From positions 1 to 38,711 of the forward strand of contig NZ_LTBC01000019.1 in assembly GCF_001594015.1 (NCBI RefSeq): DNA of 38,711 nucleotides. The letters are read 5' to 3'. The position numbers and the translations under genes were made by a program. The notes beneath the pieces were generated by a model, which saw nothing but the letters and a program-made list of their open reading frames with translations, searched no databases and was not told the DNA's origin. Source of the stretch: Moorella mulderi DSM 14980 (GTDB taxonomy: Bacteria; Bacillota; DSM-521; Neomoorellales; Neomoorellaceae). Shown here one piece after another: positions 23,945-32,353 of the stretch (the stretch's first letter is position 1; each line of letters opens with the position of its first letter).

Positions 23945-24224
23945 CAAAAGTAAGTCGCGTCTTACCATAATTATATCCCAAGTTATAGCTAGTCAATATT
24001 GCACATTATTTGCGCCAGATAGGAGGTGGGCCACGCCAAAAAACCCCGGGATTACCGGGCGCCTGCGAGGCAGAATACCAGCAAAAGCGAATTAAGCTAT
24101 ACTTAATTGTGAAAATAAGCACAAAAGCGGAGTTGATGTGGAGTGAAAGCGGGGAAAATAGGGAGGATGTAAGTTAAGTGCAATTTAACTCCTGCCAACT
24201 CTATTTGATTATTTAAGAAAGGGC
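23945..24224. other. Intergenic region without recognised features
   Basis: Between the broken antitoxin and the feo promoter no gene, tRNA or known RNA was recognised. Short frames here lack ribosome sites. The sequence is moderately AT-rich with a GC-rich patch near 24030-24090. Confidence 0.5.
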
Positions 24225-24254
24225 TTGACAATTTATTTACCTGTGTGGTATTTT
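24225..24254 (+). promoter_or_regulatory. Promoter of the Feo iron-uptake operon
   Basis: A consensus -35 TTGACA (24225-24230) is followed after 17-18 nt by GTATTT/TATTTT as -10. A Fur-type operator lies just downstream, about where transcription would start, so repressor binding would block the polymerase. Confidence 0.65.
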
Positions 24255-24264
24255 TTTATTAACC

Positions 24265-24285
24265 TAATGAGAATGAATGTCATTA
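24265..24285 (+). promoter_or_regulatory. Fur/DtxR-type iron operator
   Basis: TAATGA and TCATTA form a perfect inverted repeat around GAATGAATG, and the core TGAGAATGAATGTCATTA resembles the Fur box. It lies between the promoter and feoA, consistent with repression when iron is plentiful. Whether Fur or a DtxR-family protein binds is not known. Confidence 0.65.
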
Positions 24286-24344
24286 TCTTTTAATGAAAAT
24301 TAAGCAACCTTGATTTGCTTAAAGAAGGAAAGGAGGCTGTTGTC

Positions 24345-24599
24345 ATGGAGGCTTTAGAAACCATTAGCACACGGGCCTTAAGCGAATTGGAAAAGGGTGC
24401 CCGCGGCAAGGTGATTAAAATTACCGCTACCGGCGAACTCCGCCGCCGGCTCTTGGACATGGGAGTAGTTCCCGGTACTGAAGTGGCTGTCGCAGGAGCA
24501 GCTCCTCTGGGCGACCCTATAGAAGTAAAAGTTAAGGGTTACCACTTGAGCTTGCGCAAAAAAGAAGCAGCCGCTATTCTTGTAGAGCATCTTAAATAA
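24345..24599 (+). CDS. feoA: FeoA-family protein, first copy
   Basis: This 84-residue protein has an SH3-like FeoA fold. Family marks are the stretch ELEKGARGKVIKI, the conserved RRRLLDMGVVPGTEV and the end VKGYHLSLRKKEAAAILVE. FeoA supports ferrous iron transport by FeoB, probably by contacting it on the cytoplasmic side. AAGGAGG ends 8 nt before the ATG at 24345; the frame is open from 24315 but has no site there. It is the first gene behind the iron operator. Confidence 0.9.
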   Translation: MEALETISTRALSELEKGARGKVIKITATGELRRRLLDMGVVPGTEVAVAGAAPLGDPIEVKVKGYHLSLRKKEAAAILVEHLK

Positions 24600-24618
24600 T
24601 GTTAAGAGGTGTTCGGGT

Positions 24619-24870
24619 ATGAGCAACGGGTTATTACCCCTGGAATTTTTAAATACAGGCCGGGAGGCAGTTATTAAAGAAGTCGCTGGCGGCATAAGTT
24701 TGCGTCGCCGGCTAACAGAGCTGGGCCTGGTACGCGGGTCAACCATTAAGATTATCCGCAATGATAACTTTGGACCCATAATTGTTTCGCTAGGGAATGG
24801 TTCAGGGGGCGGCCGCCTGGCAATTGGAAGGGGTATGGCCCATAAGATTATGGTAGAAGAAGTAGGTTGA
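24619..24870 (+). CDS. feoA: FeoA-family protein, second copy
   Basis: This 83-residue second SH3-like FeoA protein differs clearly from the first copy. It keeps the family core GGISLRRRLTELGLVRGSTIKII and ends with LAIGRGMAHKIMVEE. It begins 19 bp after the first copy, with AGAGGTG upstream. Two FeoA proteins ahead of one FeoB are common in Clostridia-like anaerobes. They may act as separate subunits or as a pair; their distinct roles are unknown. Confidence 0.9.
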   Translation: MSNGLLPLEFLNTGREAVIKEVAGGISLRRRLTELGLVRGSTIKIIRNDNFGPIIVSLGNGSGGGRLAIGRGMAHKIMVEEVG

Positions 24871-24986
24871 GGGCGGGGGTAATCCTTTTTGCAGGCAGGG
24901 AGTGTATGTCAGCAAGATGATGTAAGTTGATGTTAGGCATACTTAACACTTTTCGCTGGGAACTGGCATTTTAAGGAGGGGAACCC

Positions 24987-27038
24987 ATGGAGGCAGTAGC
25001 AATGGCTAAACCTGAAAGGGGAAAGGTTATTGCCTTAGTCGGCAATCCCAATTCAGGTAAGACCAGTATTTTTAATGATCTGACTGGCGCCCGCCAGCAT
25101 GTTGGCAACTGGCCAGGCGTGACGGTGGAGAAAAAAGAAGGGAAGCTTAGCTATCAAGGACAAACTTTCAATATTGTTGATTTGCCTGGGACTTATAGCC
25201 TTGGTGCTTACAGTGAGGACGAGCTTATCGCCCGCAATTTTATCTTTTTTGATCAACCTGAGGCCGTTATCAATGTCGTCGACGCTTCCAACCTGGAACG
25301 CAACTTGTACTTGACTACCCAATTGCTGGAGATGGGGGCCAATGTCGTCGTCGCCTTAAATATGTTTGATGAGGCCAGGGCACGCAAGATCGAAATCAAT
25401 ATCCCGCGCCTGGCGCAAGCGTTAGGGGTTCCGGTGGTGCCGACCGTAGCCACGCGTGGTGAGGGTATAAAGGAACTTGTGGCTACGGTTGCGAAGAAGA
25501 TCCAGGAGAAAACATGCCAGCCGTTAAAAATAAACTATGGAACGGAAATTGAAAAAGAACTGGATAAATTAGAGCAAATTATAAAGCAGGACGCAGATCT
25601 TGTCGCCAAATACCCTGCCAGGTGGCTGGCGATAAAACTTCTGGAAGACGATGAACGCCTTCAGGCAGAGTTGCAAAAAGAAGGGGCCAAACAGGTCCTT
25701 GAACAGGTAGCCAAAAGCAAAAAGCAACTTAATGAAATTCTAGGAGAAGAAGCAGAAGCCATTATTGCCGACCGCCGCTATGGTTTTATCAACGGCCTGG
25801 TAAAAGAGGCTGTTACTAGACGGCACACACTGGAGGAAAGGCTTACTTTATCTGATAAGATTGACAGCATAGTAACTAATCGATACCTGGGGTTGCCGAT
25901 TTTTCTCCTGGCTATGTGGGCTGTCTTTCAATTTACCTTTAAGCTGGGTGACCCCATGATTGGCTGGGTGGAAAGCGCCTTTGAGGGGTTAACCGGCCTT
26001 GCTACCGGCTGGCTGGAAGCCCTGGGTGCCCCGCAACTCCTGACTTCCTTCATAGCTGATGGGATAATCGGGGGGCTGGGTTCGGTACTTGTTTTTATCC
26101 CTCCCATATTCTTGCTCTTCTTAGCCATTTCTCTCTTGGAAGATAGCGGTTATATGGCTCGGGCTGCTTATATCATGGACCGCTTGATGCACGCCCTCGG
26201 CCTCCACGGGAAATCCTTTGTCCCGCTTTTAATCGGCTTTGGATGCAACGTACCGGGCATCATGGCTACCAGAACCCTGGAAAGCCGGCAGGACCGCTTA
26301 ATTACTATCCTTATTAACCCCTTGATGTCCTGCACGGCCCGCTTGCCGGTTTACGTCCTTTTCACCGGTGCCTTCTTTACAGCCAACCAGGGCTGGGTAA
26401 TCTTCTCCCTGTACCTTTTAGGTATTGTGCTGGCCATTATCATGGGAAAAATCTTTAAGACCTTTCTTTTTAAAGGAGAAACAGCTCCCTTTGTCATGGA
26501 ACTGCCGCCTTACCGGGTACCGACCCTTAAAGGCACCATGATCCATATGTGGGAACGGGGGAGCTCTTTTGTCCGCAAGGCCGGCACCGTTATTGTCGGT
26601 GTCGTGGTGCTAATCTGGGTGCTTTCCAACTTACCCCTGGGCGTGGCATACGCCAGCCAGGAGAGCCTGATCGGGAGACTGGGAACTATACTGGCGCCGG
26701 TCTTTAAACCGGCCGGTTTTGGCACCTGGGAAGCGGCGGTAGCCCTGGTATTTGGTATTTTGGCTAAAGAAGTGGTCGTCGGCACTCTGGGGGTGCTTTA
26801 CGGCGTACAAGAAGACGGGTTGACAGCGACTATTGCTCACTCCTGGACGCCACTTTCAGCGTACGCTTTTATGGTTATGACCCTGATTTACATTCCCTGT
26901 GTGGCAACTATCGCGGCCATACGCCGGGAAACTAATTCCTGGGGCTGGACTGCCTTTGCCATCGGCTACAGCCTGGTACTGGGCTGGGTGATGGCGGTGC
27001 TGGTCTTCCAGGTAGGCAGGCTCCTCGGGCTTGGTTAA
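24987..27038 (+). CDS. feoB: Ferrous iron transporter FeoB
   Basis: This is a full-length 683-residue FeoB. The cytoplasmic G-domain carries G1 [10 protein letters not shown]2/G3 region TVEKKEGKL and [10 protein letters not shown]4 NMFDEA and a G5-like [11 protein letters not shown] helical linker follows, then the membrane part with Gate motifs: [18 protein letters not shown] and, later, [22 protein letters not shown]. The conserved Cys of the first gate (GFGCNVPG) and SCTARLPVY are present. It imports Fe2+ in the anaerobic setting. AAGGAGG precedes the ATG; a gap of about 115 bp separates it from the second FeoA gene. Confidence 0.96.
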   Translation: MEAVAMAKPERGKVIALVGNPNSGKTSIFNDLTGARQHVGNWPGVTVEKKEGKLSYQGQTFNIVDLPGTYSLGAYSEDELIARNFIFFDQPEAVINVVDASNLERNLYLTTQLLEMGANVVVALNMFDEARARKIEINIPRLAQALGVPVVPTVATRGEGIKELVATVAKKIQEKTCQPLKINYGTEIEKELDKLEQIIKQDADLVAKYPARWLAIKLLEDDERLQAELQKEGAKQVLEQVAKSKKQLNEILGEEAEAIIADRRYGFINGLVKEAVTRRHTLEERLTLSDKIDSIVTNRYLGLPIFLLAMWAVFQFTFKLGDPMIGWVESAFEGLTGLATGWLEALGAPQLLTSFIADGIIGGLGSVLVFIPPIFLLFLAISLLEDSGYMARAAYIMDRLMHALGLHGKSFVPLLIGFGCNVPGIMATRTLESRQDRLITILINPLMSCTARLPVYVLFTGAFFTANQGWVIFSLYLLGIVLAIIMGKIFKTFLFKGETAPFVMELPPYRVPTLKGTMIHMWERGSSFVRKAGTVIVGVVVLIWVLSNLPLGVAYASQESLIGRLGTILAPVFKPAGFGTWEAAVALVFGILAKEVVVGTLGVLYGVQEDGLTATIAHSWTPLSAYAFMVMTLIYIPCVATIAAIRRETNSWGWTAFAIGYSLVLGWVMAVLVFQVGRLLGLG

Positions 27039-27087
27039 AAAAGACACCCGGAATGTTTAAGCGTGCGGCTAAAGGAGACGGAAAGCG

Positions 27088-27243
27088 ATGGAGATAGCTA
27101 TTTTAGCCGGAGCAGGTATTATAGCAGGTGCCATCCTGGCGCGTCATCTGTTGGAAACTGCCAGAGGGGAAGGCTGCCCAGGTTGTGATCAAGTTTGTAA
27201 CGGTGGTCAAGGAGCCAGATCGGGAAGACAATATAAGCCGTAG
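27088..27243 (+). CDS. FeoB-associated Cys-rich membrane protein
   Basis: This 51-residue protein was identified directly from the sequence. It has one hydrophobic helix (IAILAGAGIIAGAILA) followed by a short tail with GCPGCDQVCNGG. That helix plus CxxC-x3-C pattern is the mark of the small FeoB-associated Cys-rich proteins, proposed to assist iron transfer at the FeoB exit. AAAGGAG precedes the ATG at a proper distance, and the gene is 49 bp after feoB. A 90-codon frame in another phase at 27128 overlaps it and is rejected. Confidence 0.82.
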   Translation: MEIAILAGAGIIAGAILARHLLETARGEGCPGCDQVCNGGQGARSGRQYKP

Positions 27244-27368
27244 CCTTTACAGTCTGAAGGGGACCTCAGCAGGGAAGCCTGAACTGCCAGCCTTCTCTGC
27301 TGAGGAAATTAACCCCCTTATTTTAACAGGAACAAATGAGAAAAATTATCAATTAGACAAAGGGGGAC

Positions 27369-27659
27369 ATGGCTTTGTCTATTTTAATCGTTGGCGGTGA
27401 CCGTTTGGGGAAAATCCCTGATAACCTTAAAAGCCTGGGTTTCACTGAAATCGAACACTTAAGCGGGCGTAAAATTGGCCATATAGCTGTAGATTTGCCC
27501 CACGAGATTGATGTCGTGCTTGTGTTTACTGACTTTGTCAGCCATGGACTGGCCGCAAAGATCAAAAAGGATGCCCGGAAAAAGGGGGTTAGAACTATTT
27601 TTGCCCGGCGCTCTTGGGCCTATATAGCTAAAGCCTGGAAGGGCTTTATAAACGGCTAA
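27369..27659 (+). CDS. DUF2325-domain protein
   Basis: This 96-residue protein matches DUF2325: an N-terminal strand-loop SILIVGGDRLGKIPDNL, a HLSGR segment and the later VVLVFTDFVSHGLAAKIKKDARKKG, ending in a basic, aromatic tail. The family has a Rossmann-like shape and unknown function; members often sit next to iron or redox genes. AAAGGGGGA precedes the ATG. A gap of about 125 bp separates it from the Cys-rich protein. It may belong to the Feo transcript. Confidence 0.8.
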   Translation: MALSILIVGGDRLGKIPDNLKSLGFTEIEHLSGRKIGHIAVDLPHEIDVVLVFTDFVSHGLAAKIKKDARKKGVRTIFARRSWAYIAKAWKGFING

Positions 27660-27688
27660 AATAGCGGCGACGGGGAAGGGGAACCGGG

Positions 27689-28312
27689 ATGCTTTCTTGG
27701 ATATGGGGGCATACCCTGCATGGGGTCTACCATGACATTATTGAATGTTTGACGGCTGCCCTGGAAGCCAGGGATCCTTATAGTGAAGACCATTCGCAAC
27801 GCGTGGCTGATATGGCCTTTGACCTGGCCAGGAGAGTTGGGATTAAGGGCGCAGAACTCGAGAATATACATATGGCTGCCCATTTGCATGATATCGGGAA
27901 AATTGGCGTCCCGGACCAGATTTTGCGCAAACCGGGCCGCCTTTTACCTCACGAATGGGCAGTGATCAAGCGCCATCCCGAGATAGGCTATAAAATCTTG
28001 ACCAAATCGCGGCGATTGAGCTCGATAGCTCGATTGGTCCTGTACCATCACGAACGCTGGGACGGTAAGGGTTATCCGGCTGGTTTAAAAGGCGAGGCCA
28101 TTCCCTTAGGGTCACGGATTATTGCCTTATGCGATGCCATTGATGCCATGACCTCAGAAAGGCCTTACCGCCCAGCCCTTACCTGGCACCACTGCTGGGA
28201 AGAAGTTGTTGCCAACAAAGCCATCCAGTTTGATGCGGTGCTGGTGGAAGCGGCGGAGGCATTGTGGCCCATGTGGGAGGAAAAGTGGTCCTTGAAAAAG
28301 GTTGCAGGGTAG
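27689..28312 (+). CDS. HD-GYP domain cyclic di-GMP phosphodiesterase
   Basis: This 207-residue protein consists almost only of an HD-GYP domain. The metal-binding and catalytic residues are all visible: HSQRVADMA, the HD pair in AAHLHDIGKIGVPD, HPEIGYKIL, and HHERWDGKGYP with the GYP signature, followed by IPLGSRIIALCDAIDAMTSERPYR. It should hydrolyse c-di-GMP. No sensory domain is attached, and there is no membrane segment. GGGGAAGGGGA precedes the ATG. It follows the Feo genes by 29 bp; whether iron and c-di-GMP are linked here is inference. The window also holds a c-di-GMP riboswitch. Confidence 0.9.
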   Translation: MLSWIWGHTLHGVYHDIIECLTAALEARDPYSEDHSQRVADMAFDLARRVGIKGAELENIHMAAHLHDIGKIGVPDQILRKPGRLLPHEWAVIKRHPEIGYKILTKSRRLSSIARLVLYHHERWDGKGYPAGLKGEAIPLGSRIIALCDAIDAMTSERPYRPALTWHHCWEEVVANKAIQFDAVLVEAAEALWPMWEEKWSLKKVAG

Positions 28313-28369
28313 ATATAGATATAAATTTAAAACCGATTATACTAACGGAAATTTTTTCTCTAACTATTA

Positions 28370-28398
28370 TTGACATATGACCTAATAAATACTATACT
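28370..28398 (+). promoter_or_regulatory. Strong sigma-A type promoter of flavoprotein gene
   Basis: TTGACA (28370-28375) and TATACT (28393-28398) are separated by exactly 17 nt. The -35 region shares TATTGACATATG with the promoter at 34895. Confidence 0.8.
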
Positions 28399-28452
28399 AT
28401 TTACAAAACTAAGTTCTAGTATTAACAAAAAACATGGAAAGGGGCGGCTGGT

Positions 28453-29796
28453 TTGAAGGGTACGGATGTACTAGTTATCGGCGGGAGTGCGGCGGGCCTT
28501 ACGGCAGCTATTACTGCCAAAAGGTATTTTAAGGACAAAAAGGTAACCGTGGTACGGAAAGAAGAAAAGGTTTTGGTTCCCTGCGGTATTCCTTACATTT
28601 TTGGTACTGTGGGGAGCCCCGACAAGAACCTCATCCCGGACGCCACGCTGGTTAATAACGGCATAGAACTGGTGATCGATGAAGTTATAGGGATTGACCG
28701 CCAAAGCAAGGCTGTTTCTACGGTGAAATCTGGTAGCATCACCTATGACAAACTCGTCCTGGCTACCGGATCGTCTCCTGTTGTTCCACCGGTAAAAGGG
28801 GCTGACCTCGAAGGCGTTTTCGTCGTCAAAAAAGACGTAGCCTATCTTGAGAATCTCAAAAGTGCCCTGGATAAAGCGAGAAACCTGGTTATCGTCGGTG
28901 GCGGGTTCATAGGGGTTGAGTTTGCCGATGAATGCCGGAAAGGGCGAGAACTGAATGTTACCATTGTCGAACTTTTACCCCATTGCTTGGCCCTGGCATT
29001 TGATGATGAGGTCTGCACCCTGGCAGAGGATAAACTACGCTCTCAAGGGATAAACATTATCACCGGGACAAAAGTAGAAGAATTTCTGGGTAACGGTAAA
29101 GTAGAACAGGTGAGACTTTCCAATGGCGAAACCCTGCCTGCCGACGTAGTGATCTTCGGCATCGGCGTGGCGCCCAATATTGAACTGGCCCAAATGGCGG
29201 GACTGAAAGTTGACAATCGTTTCGGCATTTGGGTTGATGATTATATGCGTACCAGTGACCCTAGTATTTTCGCCATTGGCGATTGCGCCGAAAAAAGCTC
29301 GTTTTTCGGGCACGGGCCGTCCCTCATTAAACTGGCTTCCGTAGCCACCCATGAAGCCCGGGTGGCGGGGGCCAACCTGTTCGGCCTCAGGCGGGCCAGG
29401 GGGGCGGCAGTAGGAGTGTTTTCGACAATTGTCGGCGACCTGGCCCTGGGGTCGGTAGGCCTGACGGAAAGGGCGGCCCGGGAAGCGGGTATTGAGGTCG
29501 TAACTGGTACCGCCAAGGCGCCTGACAGGCATCCGGGGAGTATGCCGGGGACCAGAGAGCTGGGCGTAAAGTTGATCTTTACTAAAGATACGGGTGTAAT
29601 TGTAGGCGGGCAGGCTTACGGCGGTACTGCGGTGGGCGAGCTGACCAACCTGCTGGCGGCTGCCGTGCAGCATAAGATGCGGGCCGACGAGCTGGAAACC
29701 ATGCAGGTAGGGACCCACCCGGCCCTTACCGCCTCGCCTGTCGCTTATCAAGTAACAAATGCGGCCGAGGACGCCGTGCTAAAGTTAAGGAGCTAA
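28453..29796 (+). CDS. FAD/NAD(P)-dependent pyridine nucleotide-disulfide oxidoreductase (CoA-disulfide reductase/NADH oxidase-like)
   Basis: This 447-residue flavoprotein has the FAD loop VLVIGGSAAGLTAA, the redox Cys in VPCGIPY near residue 43, the NAD(P) loop NLVIVGGGFIGVEFADE and the second FAD motif IFAIGDCAEK. A dimerisation domain forms the C-terminal third. The single active Cys, not a CxxxxC pair, puts it with CoA-disulfide reductases, NADH oxidases/peroxidases and persulfide reductases. AAAGGGG lies 9 nt before the TTG start. A consensus promoter stands about 55 bp upstream and a terminator follows, so it is a single-gene unit. The substrate is not decided by sequence; a role in oxygen or polysulfide defence is reasonable. 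Confidence 0.85.
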   Translation: MKGTDVLVIGGSAAGLTAAITAKRYFKDKKVTVVRKEEKVLVPCGIPYIFGTVGSPDKNLIPDATLVNNGIELVIDEVIGIDRQSKAVSTVKSGSITYDKLVLATGSSPVVPPVKGADLEGVFVVKKDVAYLENLKSALDKARNLVIVGGGFIGVEFADECRKGRELNVTIVELLPHCLALAFDDEVCTLAEDKLRSQGINIITGTKVEEFLGNGKVEQVRLSNGETLPADVVIFGIGVAPNIELAQMAGLKVDNRFGIWVDDYMRTSDPSIFAIGDCAEKSSFFGHGPSLIKLASVATHEARVAGANLFGLRRARGAAVGVFSTIVGDLALGSVGLTERAAREAGIEVVTGTAKAPDRHPGSMPGTRELGVKLIFTKDTGVIVGGQAYGGTAVGELTNLLAAAVQHKMRADELETMQVGTHPALTASPVAYQVTNAAEDAVLKLRS

Positions 29797-29858
29797 TTCC
29801 AGCCTATCAAACTTTCCTTCAGGGAGCACAATTTTTCAGGGATACAATTTTTTCTAGT

Positions 29859-29892
29859 AGCCCCCCCTCTTTTTGGCAGGGGGGCTTTTTTG
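29859..29892 (+). terminator. Rho-independent terminator of flavoprotein gene
   Basis: AGCCCCCC (29859-29866) pairs with GGGGGGCT (29879-29886) and is followed by TTTTT. Confidence 0.9.
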
Positions 29893-29902
29893 CAATACAA
29901 TA

Positions 29903-29931
29903 TTGACGTATGTTCTTTATAGATTTATATT
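29903..29931 (+). promoter_or_regulatory. Promoter of DUF4405/radical SAM pair
   Basis: TTGACG (29903-29908) and TATATT (29926-29931) are spaced by 17 nt. It is the weaker twin of the promoter at 34895. Confidence 0.7.
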
Positions 29932-30008
29932 GGAAGCAGGTAGGGATGATATAGCAAAGTTATATGCCATCCTGAATTTAGAATGTGATCCGGGAAGGAA
30001 GTGGGAAG

Positions 30009-30293
30009 TTGTATAAATGGAAAGTTAATTATTTTGTCGATTTAGCCCTTTTCCTGAGTGCCCTGGGCGTAGCCCTTTCTGGTTTTATCCCGTGGCTAAT
30101 TCTTCCGGTAGGGAGATACGGCCAGCAAGCTTTTGCTCCCACTTTTATTTTTAGCCGCCAGGAATGGGGAGCAATACACCGCTGGCTGGCGATAGTGACG
30201 GTGGTCCTGGTTTTAGTTCATTTTTACTTGCACTGGGAATGGATTGCAGGTATGACCAGGCGTGTTTTCGGCGGCAGGGATAGGTTGCGCTAA
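30009..30293 (+). CDS. DUF4405-type small membrane protein (cytochrome b-like)
   Basis: This 94-residue protein has two clear membrane helices and matches DUF4405: WKVNYFVDLALFLSALGVALSGF, then EWGAIHRWLAIVTVVLVLVHFYLHWEWI. His residues in IHRW and in VHFYLHW are placed where cytochrome b-like proteins hold heme, so heme binding is possible but not shown. The frame is open from a GTG at 29985; AAGGAAG fits the TTG at 30009 better. Its stop abuts the radical SAM gene. A truncated second copy is found at 38124-38201. Confidence 0.72.
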   Translation: MYKWKVNYFVDLALFLSALGVALSGFIPWLILPVGRYGQQAFAPTFIFSRQEWGAIHRWLAIVTVVLVLVHFYLHWEWIAGMTRRVFGGRDRLR

Positions 30294-30316
30294 TGCTAAA
30301 AAGGGGGAGAGGGAAA

Positions 30317-31240
30317 ATGAGTTATGTTTTTGGCCCTGTCCCGTCACGGCGGCTGGGGTGGTCCCTGGGTATCGACCTTGTTCCCTTTAAAACTTGCAGC
30401 TATGATTGCATTTACTGCCAGTTGGGCCGAACCATATTACATACCGTCCAGCGCAAGGAATATGTACCGGTAGCAGCTGTGCTACAGGAAATAGAGACAA
30501 AACTTAAAGGAAATCACCGACCGGACTATGTAACAGTTTCTGGCTCCGGTGAGCCCACCCTTAATGCAGGGGTCGGCCGGGTAATCCGGGGTTTAAAAAA
30601 ATTAACGTCCATACCGGTGGCCGTGTTGACCAATGGATCACTACTGCACGATCAGGATATACGGGAAGAGTTAGCGACGGCAGATGTGGTGATACCTTCC
30701 CTCGATGCGGCTACAGTTCCGGCCTTTAAGCGAGTCAACCGACCCTGCGGCCAGATTAGTTTAGAGCAGGTTATCAAAGGGTTGCAAGATTTCGCACACA
30801 TGTTCAGGGGCCGCCTTTGGATAGAAGTGATGCTGGTCCGCGGGCTCAATGATGGGGAAGAAGAGATTGCTGCCCTCGCTGCCGTTTTAAAAGATCTGCC
30901 GGCAGAGAAGATCCAGCTTAATACCGTTAGTCGCCCCCCGGTAGAGGCATTTGCCAGGCCCCTGGAACGGGAGCAAATGGAAAGAATAGCTGCCCGGCTG
31001 GGTAATAGGACAGAGATTATTGGCCATTTTGCCGGTAAGGTGTATGGGTACGGGAGCCAGCAGGATATCGAAAGGGAGATTGTGACCCTTCTGGGGCGGC
31101 GGCCCTGTACCTTGACGGAAATTGCTTTTTTAACCGGCTTACATCAGGCTGAGGTTACAAAATATATGGGACGGTTGGTAGAAGCTGGCCTTATCCAAGC
31201 GGTTTACAAGGAAGAAGTTTATTATAGAGTTCGACAGTAA
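30317..31240 (+). CDS. Radical SAM protein with C-terminal winged-helix-like region
   Basis: This 307-residue enzyme begins YVFGPVPSRRLGWSLGIDLV and has the cluster-binding motif CSYDCIYC. SAM-contacting segments follow (VSGSGEPTLN, VLTNGSLL, LDAATVPAFKRVNRP). The last 70 residues (TLTEIAFLTGLHQAEVTKYMGRLVEAGLI) look like a small winged helix. The family is widespread in anaerobes and methanogens, with no proven reaction. GGGGGAGAGGG precedes the ATG at 30317; the ATG at 30293 lacks a good site. It directly follows the DUF4405 gene, and the two travel together in the damaged copy near 38.2 kb. Confidence 0.82.
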   Translation: MSYVFGPVPSRRLGWSLGIDLVPFKTCSYDCIYCQLGRTILHTVQRKEYVPVAAVLQEIETKLKGNHRPDYVTVSGSGEPTLNAGVGRVIRGLKKLTSIPVAVLTNGSLLHDQDIREELATADVVIPSLDAATVPAFKRVNRPCGQISLEQVIKGLQDFAHMFRGRLWIEVMLVRGLNDGEEEIAALAAVLKDLPAEKIQLNTVSRPPVEAFARPLEREQMERIAARLGNRTEIIGHFAGKVYGYGSQQDIEREIVTLLGRRPCTLTEIAFLTGLHQAEVTKYMGRLVEAGLIQAVYKEEVYYRVRQ

Positions 31241-31339
31241 AGACGGCAACTGTTAGAACGTGTTTATGAGATGATGCGCCGCCGTTACTGTCCTTACTTA
31301 CCGGCTATACCGGGAAGGTACAACCAATCAGGAAAAGAG

Positions 31340-31700
31340 GGCAAAAAATCACTGCTCCAGTTACTTCTTTAGCGCATTTATCTTTTCCAGGGAAAGCCCT
31401 GTAGCCTTAACTATGGTTTCGACGTCACGTTAAGCAAAAGCAGGTTCCGGGCTACTTCCTGTTTACCTTCCAGTTCACCTTCTTTTAAGCCTTTTCCGGC
31501 ACAAGAACACCTTCTTTCAGATGTATTTATATCATATTTTTGAAGCTGACTATAGTTTTAAGTAAGCCGTGACGTCCTGGTTTTGCCGGGAAGAAATAAG
31601 TTAAACCCTTGGGCAGTAGAAGCTGCAGGCCTGCTTATCCGGCCGACCTTCTTCACAGCTTTGGCCAGGGCTTCTTTACTAGCCAGCTAAAGTCCAGGGA
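31340..31700 (-). pseudogene. Second decayed Rpn-family nuclease remnant
   Basis: The minus strand here gives pieces of the Rpn C-terminus: GLKEGELEGKQEVARNLLLL and, in another frame, ATGLSLEKINALKK then LEQ and a stop. This tail matches the tail of the remnant at 15850. Further along, about 31650-31700 gives LASKEALAKAVKKV, like the LAGKEALVKAVEKV block behind dinB. Several frameshifts and a stop show that it is dead. It occupies most of the 600-bp gap before the ECF gene. Confidence 0.6.
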
Positions 31701-31720
31701 CTAGTCACCACCCGCATCCA

Positions 31721-31864
31721 GTGGAACTGAGAACAAAGAGGCGTGCTGGTTCCCGTCCGCCTGTCTATACGCCAGAAGTGGTAGTGGAGGGGGACGTAGA
31801 AGCGCTGTTGCAGGCGTTCAGAAGGAAATGGGACGCTGCTGGAAAAACTGAGGAGGCGAGGTAA
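31721..31864 (+). other. Short open frame, possible gene tail
   Basis: A 47-codon plus-strand frame (GTG at 31721) ends 3 bp before the ECF S-component gene and reads as protein-like (RPPVYTPEVVVEGDVEALL, FRRKWDAAGK). It has no convincing ribosome site. It is either a very small gene coupled to the transporter or the tail of a lost upstream gene. No family was recognised. Confidence 0.25.
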
Positions 31865-31867
31865 GTC

Positions 31868-32353
31868 ATGTGGCGAAATACCAGGTTTCTGACTACGACC
31901 GCCCTGCTTTTGGCGCTGACGGTCGTAGTTCAGATGGTCGGGCTGCCGCAGCCGGTGACAGGCCCGCTGGTAAACGCGATGCTGTTTTTAGCGACTTTTA
32001 CTGTAGGTATGGGGGGCGGGGTCGTCATAGGCGCCCTGACGCCATGGATCGCCCTCATGCGGGGCATCGTGCCCCCGCTCGCCCAACCCATAACACCGTT
32101 CATAATGGCGGCCAACGCTACGTTGGTGATAGTCTTCGGCCTGCTGGCAAGGTTTAACCCCTGGGTCGGCGTCATTGCTGCCGCGGTATGCAAGTATGGG
32201 GTCTTTGTGTTAGCGCTGAAATTCATTCTGGTCTTGCCCCCCAAGCTGGCGCAGGCCTTCCAGATCCCCCAGTTGCTTACGGCCCTGGCAGGAGGGGTTA
32301 TAGCGGTTATCATGTATAAAGCCCTACCCGAGCAGTATAAGAGGTCGCTATAG
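31868..32353 (+). CDS. ECF transporter S component
   Basis: This 161-residue membrane protein has about five hydrophobic helices and resembles the substrate-binding S component of energy-coupling factor transporters. It has a short N-terminus ending in TRFLTTTALLLALTVVVQMVG, a GPLVNAMLFLATFTVGMGGGVVIGALTPW block and the loop RGIVPPLAQPITPFIMAAN. Such proteins bind a vitamin or cofactor precursor and share an ATPase module encoded elsewhere. GGCGAGG precedes the ATG. No riboswitch or biosynthesis gene lies nearby, so the ligand cannot be named. A 95-codon frame in another phase is a shadow. Confidence 0.75.
   Translation: MWRNTRFLTTTALLLALTVVVQMVGLPQPVTGPLVNAMLFLATFTVGMGGGVVIGALTPWIALMRGIVPPLAQPITPFIMAANATLVIVFGLLARFNPWVGVIAAAVCKYGVFVLALKFILVLPPKLAQAFQIPQLLTALAGGVIAVIMYKALPEQYKRSL

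Larger units (their letters stand above)
29791..29940 (+). repeat. Duplicated terminator-promoter cassette, copy 1
   Basis: About 145 bp match 34799-34937 with scattered differences and a few small gaps. The unit starts near CTAATT..CAGCCTATCA, includes the GC-rich terminator and ends just after the -10 box with GAAGCAGG. It supplies the end of the flavoprotein unit and the promoter for the DUF4405 gene. Confidence 0.8.

Noticed and set aside
29035-29751. 238-codon minus-strand frame inside the flavoprotein gene
   Set aside because: Shadow frame of a clear FAD/NAD oxidoreductase in GC-rich DNA.
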